Assembly: GCA_014898415.1 (NCBI GenBank)
Contig: RCTD01000001.1
Span: 1,860,001 to 1,924,000 of the forward strand
Source of the DNA: Stromatinia cepivora
Lineage: Eukaryota; Ascomycota; Leotiomycetes; Helotiales; Sclerotiniaceae
DNA length: 64,000 bases
Direction of reading: 5' to 3'
Part shown: piece after piece, positions 60,281 through 64,000 of the stretch
How positions within the stretch are numbered: position 1 is the first letter of the stretch
Layout: every line of letters starts with the position of its first letter
Notes under the pieces: generated by a model
Database searches by the model: none
Seen by the model: the letters and a program-made list of their open reading frames with translations, nothing else
Told to the model about the DNA's origin: nothing
Program-made: the position numbers and the translations under genes

Positions 60281-62365
60281 AATATTTCGAAATACAAATT
60301 CATATTAGATTCAGGAACTACAGAACATTATTACCCTAATAAGGAATGATTTATTAATTATAAACCATTGAAAAATCATTATATTATTATAGCCAATGAT
60401 GAAAATACTTTAATCGAAGGAATAAATGATATTCCAATTATTATTAATAATAATTCGGAAGTTATTATTCAAGGAATATATTATATATCAAAATTAACCA
60501 TAATCTTAATTAGCTCAAATAAAATAGCTACTAAAGGTTGAGCTAGTTATATTATACCACCAGGAAATAAAATCAATTTAATTTATAAAAGGTATAATAT
60601 TAAAACTACAGTTCTCTGGATCAATAATGCTTATTATTTAGATTTTAAAATAAATTCTAAATATATCAAAAGCATTGAAAATAACTCTGAATCTGAAAAA
60701 TCAGAGTTATTAGCCAATAAAATCGATTTAAATCTAATGTACAAAAGATTAGGTCATATTAATAAGGATTATTTAATTAAATCCTTGAATATTAAATCAG
60801 AAGATAATATATCTGATTTAAATATATGTGAATTATGCAAATTCGGCAAATTCCATCAAATAATAAATCGAGAACCCTCTGATATTCCTGATATATCGAA
60901 TAAATTCGAAAAATTCAGCCTAGATATTGTTGGGCCCTTTTGAACTATAGGGATTAAAGGTGAAAAATACTTTCTAATCTTTATGGAATAGACTACTAAA
61001 ATCATTTGGGTATATTCTATTAAATTTAAATCACAAGTTTATGATATTTTAATAGAGTTTTATAATCAAATTAAAACTCAATTTAATACTAATATTAAAA
61101 TATTAAGGCTAGATAATGCTCTAGAATTTCTTTCAAATAAATGGTTTATTTTCATCAAAAATCACGGGATTATTTCAGAATATATAAGCCCATATATACA
61201 TTCCCAAAATGGAATAATTGAAATATTAAACAGATATATAATCGAAAGATTATTATGTTTAATTAAAGAAAAAGATATTCCTCTTTTTCTATAGCCTTAT
61301 TTAATTCAGGTTATAGCCCATATTAAAAATAGAACCTATAATAGTTTTATTAAATCATTTCTTTTCGAATTAATATATAATAAGAAACCTAATTTGGAAT
61401 ATATAAAAACACTAAGTTCTCTCATTTATATATTAAATAATAAAGAAATTCGAAAAGGGAAAATGGATTTTAGGGTTCGAAAAGGTATATTAGTAGGTTT
61501 TGAATCCTCTAATAACTTTTTAATATATATTCCTGCAATTAAAAAGGTGATTAGTACTAGGGATGTTGATATTCAAGAGAATTCAAAATATTCCGATGAA
61601 TATAAAAATCAGGATTTAAATATTTTGGAAGAAGAAAGCTCTGATTTCGAACTTATTAATACTATAAATGAAGAAGAAGAAAATTCAATTTCAATTATAA
61701 TACAAAACCCAATTCCCGAAGAAAGAATAATCGATATTTCTTACGAATCAGAATACTTAGATAATAAAATCGAGGAAGGAACCCCTGAAAAACCTGAAAT
61801 TCGAATTTCTAAACGAATTAGAGGGTTAAAATCTGAAAATAAAGGATTTTCATATAATCATAATGGTGTATTATATTATGGCCTAGTTTTTTCTGGGTAT
61901 TTTAATTCAATTAATAAGGGGGTATAATTCGAAATCGATGATGAAAATTCGAAAAACTTTTAATTAACTTTCGATATTCAATTTAAAAATAATAATAAAA
62001 TTATTATTAAAAAGCCTGATCATATATTAATCGAATCAAAATCTTATAAAGAAGCAATTAATTCATTGGATAAAGAATATTGGCTAAAAGCTATAGATTA
62101 TGAAATAAATACCCTTGAATTAAATAAAACCTGGGATATTATTAATAATCCTAATAATAATAAAACTCTTAAAATTAGATGGGTTTATAAAATAAAGGAT
62201 TTAGATGATTTTATTGAATTCAAAGCTAGATTCGTCGTTAAAGGTTTTGAGTAATTATATGGCCTAGATTATATTGATACTTATACATCAATGGTTAAAT
62301 TAATGGTCTGGAAATTATTATTTGTATTAACCCTTCAAAATGATTGACTAATTCATAAAATCGAT
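60281..62365 (+). pseudogene. Copia copy B protease, integrase and start of RT
   Basis: Protease FILDSGTTEHYYPN (~60297-60340), then TGA where copy A has Trp. Pre-integrase domain MYKRLGHINKDYLIKS with HxxxH/CxxC-like ICELCKFGK (60737-60860). Integrase core: FSLDIVGPF (first Asp), a TGA, a TAG after FLIFME, LRLDNALEF (second Asp, family RSDNGxEF), SQNGIIEILNRYIIE (catalytic Glu, family QQNGVxERxNR). A further stop at ~61291. Then open from 61394 to 61927: RKGKMDFRVRKGILVGF and the acidic linker. RT start 62066-62254 ends in TAA (Gln in copy A). TGA at 62345-62347 occupies the same former Trp codon as copy A's TAG. Confidence 0.88.
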
Positions 62366-63550
62366 ATGGTATTAGCTTTTGCTCAGGGTGATATCGATAT
62401 ATCTCTAATATTAAAACCTTTTGAAGGTTTTAATGAATTAAATAATAAAGCTTTAAAATTAAATAAAGCATTATATGGTTTAAAACAATCGGCCCGAATT
62501 TGGTATTATATTTTAAAAACCGTTTTAAACAAATTAGATTTTTATAATCTAATTATTGAAGAATATATTTTTATTAATAAAAATAAAAATATTATTCTTA
62601 ATATATATATCGATGATATAGTTATTATAGCTTTAAATCAAAAGGTTATTAATGAATTTATTAATAATCTTAAAAAGTATTTCGATTTAAAAGATCTAGG
62701 GCTTATAAAAGATTATCTAGGTATTCAAATCGAAAGAAATACAAATAATTTAAAACTATATCAATCAGAATATACCAAAAAGGTATTAACTAGATTTGGA
62801 ATGCTAGAATCATATCCTGTTTTTATTTCAATGGATCCAAAAATAAAATTTTATTATAATAAAGAAAAAGCTAATAATAATGATATAAAATTATATCAAG
62901 AAATTATTGATTCTTTATTATATTTGTCATTTAGAACTAGATTAGATATAACTTTTCACGTCAATAGATTAGCCAGTTTTTCGTTTAATTCTAGCCCTAT
63001 ACATATTCAAGCCGTTAAAAGAATATTAAGATATTTAAAGGGCATTATTAATAAAGGGATTAATTATAAACGCAATAATAATTTTTATATTAAAGGTTAT
63101 TATGATTCAGATTATGGAGGTGAAATTAATATGTATAAATCAACTAGTGGATATGTATTTATATTAGTCGAAGGACCTATTAGTTGGAAATCTAAGTTAC
63201 AATCGATTGTAGTCCAATCAACTTCAAAAACTGAATTTATAATTATTAATATAGCAGCTAAAGAGGCTATATATATTAAAAAGCTATTAATAGAATTTAA
63301 TCTGTATAAACAAGATAAATTTCCATTATATACAGATAACCAAGCTGTATTAGCTCTTGCTAAAAACCTTATTTTTTATGAAAGAAGTAAGTATATTGTA
63401 ATACGGTTTTATTATATTAGAGATATTATAAATTCAGGCGATTTAGATCTGATTTATATATCAACTAATGATCAAAAAGCCGATGGCCTTATTAAGCTAT
63501 TAGTTCGAATTAAATTAATCGAATTTTTAAAACAGATTAATTTATATTGA
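62366..63550 (+). pseudogene. Copia copy B reverse transcriptase and RNase H
   Basis: 394-codon open segment, collinear with copy A's 1108-2295. RT: FAQGDI, NKALYGLKQSARIWYY (the family Gly is kept; copy A has Ser) and the active site IYIDDIV. RNase H: YYDSDYGG, TSGYVF, QSTSKTEF where the catalytic Glu of SxxEAE is replaced by Lys-Thr, YTDNQAV with the Asp kept, and NDQKADGLIKLL. Copies A and B have thus each lost a different RNase H acidic residue. Most differences between the copies are one-transition changes such as Thr/Ile, Ala/Val, Pro/Leu and Ser/Phe. Confidence 0.9.
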
Positions 63551-63587
63551 TATTATTAAAATATTTAATATATTTATTAAGGGGGTG

Positions 63588-64000
63588 TATAAGAATTTCT
63601 AATAAGTTTATTAAATCATTTAATAATATTAACCGAATCGATGGTTATATGATCATATGATATATTAATAATATAATTTAATATTATTAAATTTTATTAT
63701 TATATGAAATTTCGATTATATATCATACTAGAATGATTTATAATGGAATAGAATGTGATGGAAGCGTATAGAACTTTCTTATTTCTAAGGTTAAATATTA
63801 TTGGTTACTATTTCATTTCATTATATAAAATGATTCTATAAGATTCGATTTAAATCGATCTTATTTATAATCATAGAATATTATAGAATTTCATAGAATC
63901 TTATCAAATATTATAAATAAGAAGATTTTCTTCAAAGAATTCTTCTGAAAAACAAGCAAAATAAATTCAATATTCAATACACTTATATTTTGACTTCAAC
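63588..64000 (+). repeat. Copia copy B, 3' LTR (partial)
   Basis: First 413 bp of the LTR, directly after the purine tract; continues beyond the window. Confidence 0.93.

Larger units (their letters stand above)
58381..64000 (+). mobile_element. Ty1/copia LTR retrotransposon, copy B, runs off the window
   Basis: Same family as copy A, opposite orientation. 5' LTR 58381-58909, primer site 58910-58924, gag from 59387, protease, full integrase region, RT and RNase H to 63550, purine tract AAGGGGGTG (63579-63587), 3' LTR from 63588 (413 bp inside the window). Unlike copy A it retains the integrase region but has more nonsense codons elsewhere. Left flank CTAAC; the right flank is outside. Confidence 0.95.

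Noticed and set aside
1..64000. Mitochondrial or bacterial/organelle origin because of the very high A+T
   Set aside because: Contains fungal nuclear transposon families (Tad1 LINE, copia, chromovirus, Fot1), GH18, DUF3435 and NB-ARC/TPR relics, with RIP-type mutation; no organelle genes.

Overview
The window looks like a heterochromatic, gene-poor region of a filamentous ascomycete (Pezizomycotina). Composition is extremely A+T-rich (by eye roughly one fifth G+C; not computed). Nearly every recognisable gene is a transposable-element or accessory-gene relic, and the differences between related copies are almost all C<->T / G<->A transitions. Typical changes are Trp TGG to TGA/TAG, Gln to stop, and Asp to Asn. 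This is the signature of repeat-induced point mutation (RIP) or similar cytosine deamination. I found no intact cellular gene, tRNA, rRNA or CRISPR array. The only long intact frames are copia RT/RNase H segments and one unexplained frame inside a small LTR element.

Layout. (1) 1-~17655: a Tad1-like LINE on the + strand, broken by a Ty1/copia element (541-5626, minus, TSD TTATT) and a complete chromovirus-type Ty3/gypsy element (8320-15346, minus, TSD TATCC). (2) ~17656-21559: less damaged, non-transposon DNA with a GH18 chitinase relic on the minus strand (~18946-20035). (3) 21560-42460: four-deep nest of LTR elements. Gypsy II (minus) is interrupted by gypsy III (24361-33205, TSD AATAA), which contains a 1985-bp small LTR element (26758-28742, TSD AAAGC). 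Gypsy II is cut at its 5' side by gypsy IV (35839-42460, plus), whose 3' LTR is truncated. (4) 42461-44645: a Fot1/pogo-type DNA transposon (minus) exactly at that truncation. (5) ~46050-48430: relic of a DUF3435 tyrosine recombinase gene (the Starship 'captain' family), minus strand. (6) ~50640-57590: relic of an NB-ARC/TPR (NLR-like) gene, plus strand, interrupted by a 1675-bp gag-only LTR element (51691-53365, TSD CTTTC) and a second Fot1 copy (54374-56558, TA duplication). (7) 57774-58380: 5'-truncated LINE tail. (8) 58381 to the window end: second copia copy, inverted relative to the first, its 3' LTR running off the window.

Removing each insertion with one copy of its target duplication restores a continuous frame or repeat in the host sequence (LINE ORF1, LINE RT, NB-ARC gene, TPR unit). 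The nesting is therefore well supported and gives a relative order of events. The most interesting item is the decayed DUF3435 recombinase lying divergently beside an NLR-type gene, a gene combination known from Starship giant transposons. The evidence does not prove a Starship: element ends and cargo order are not established.
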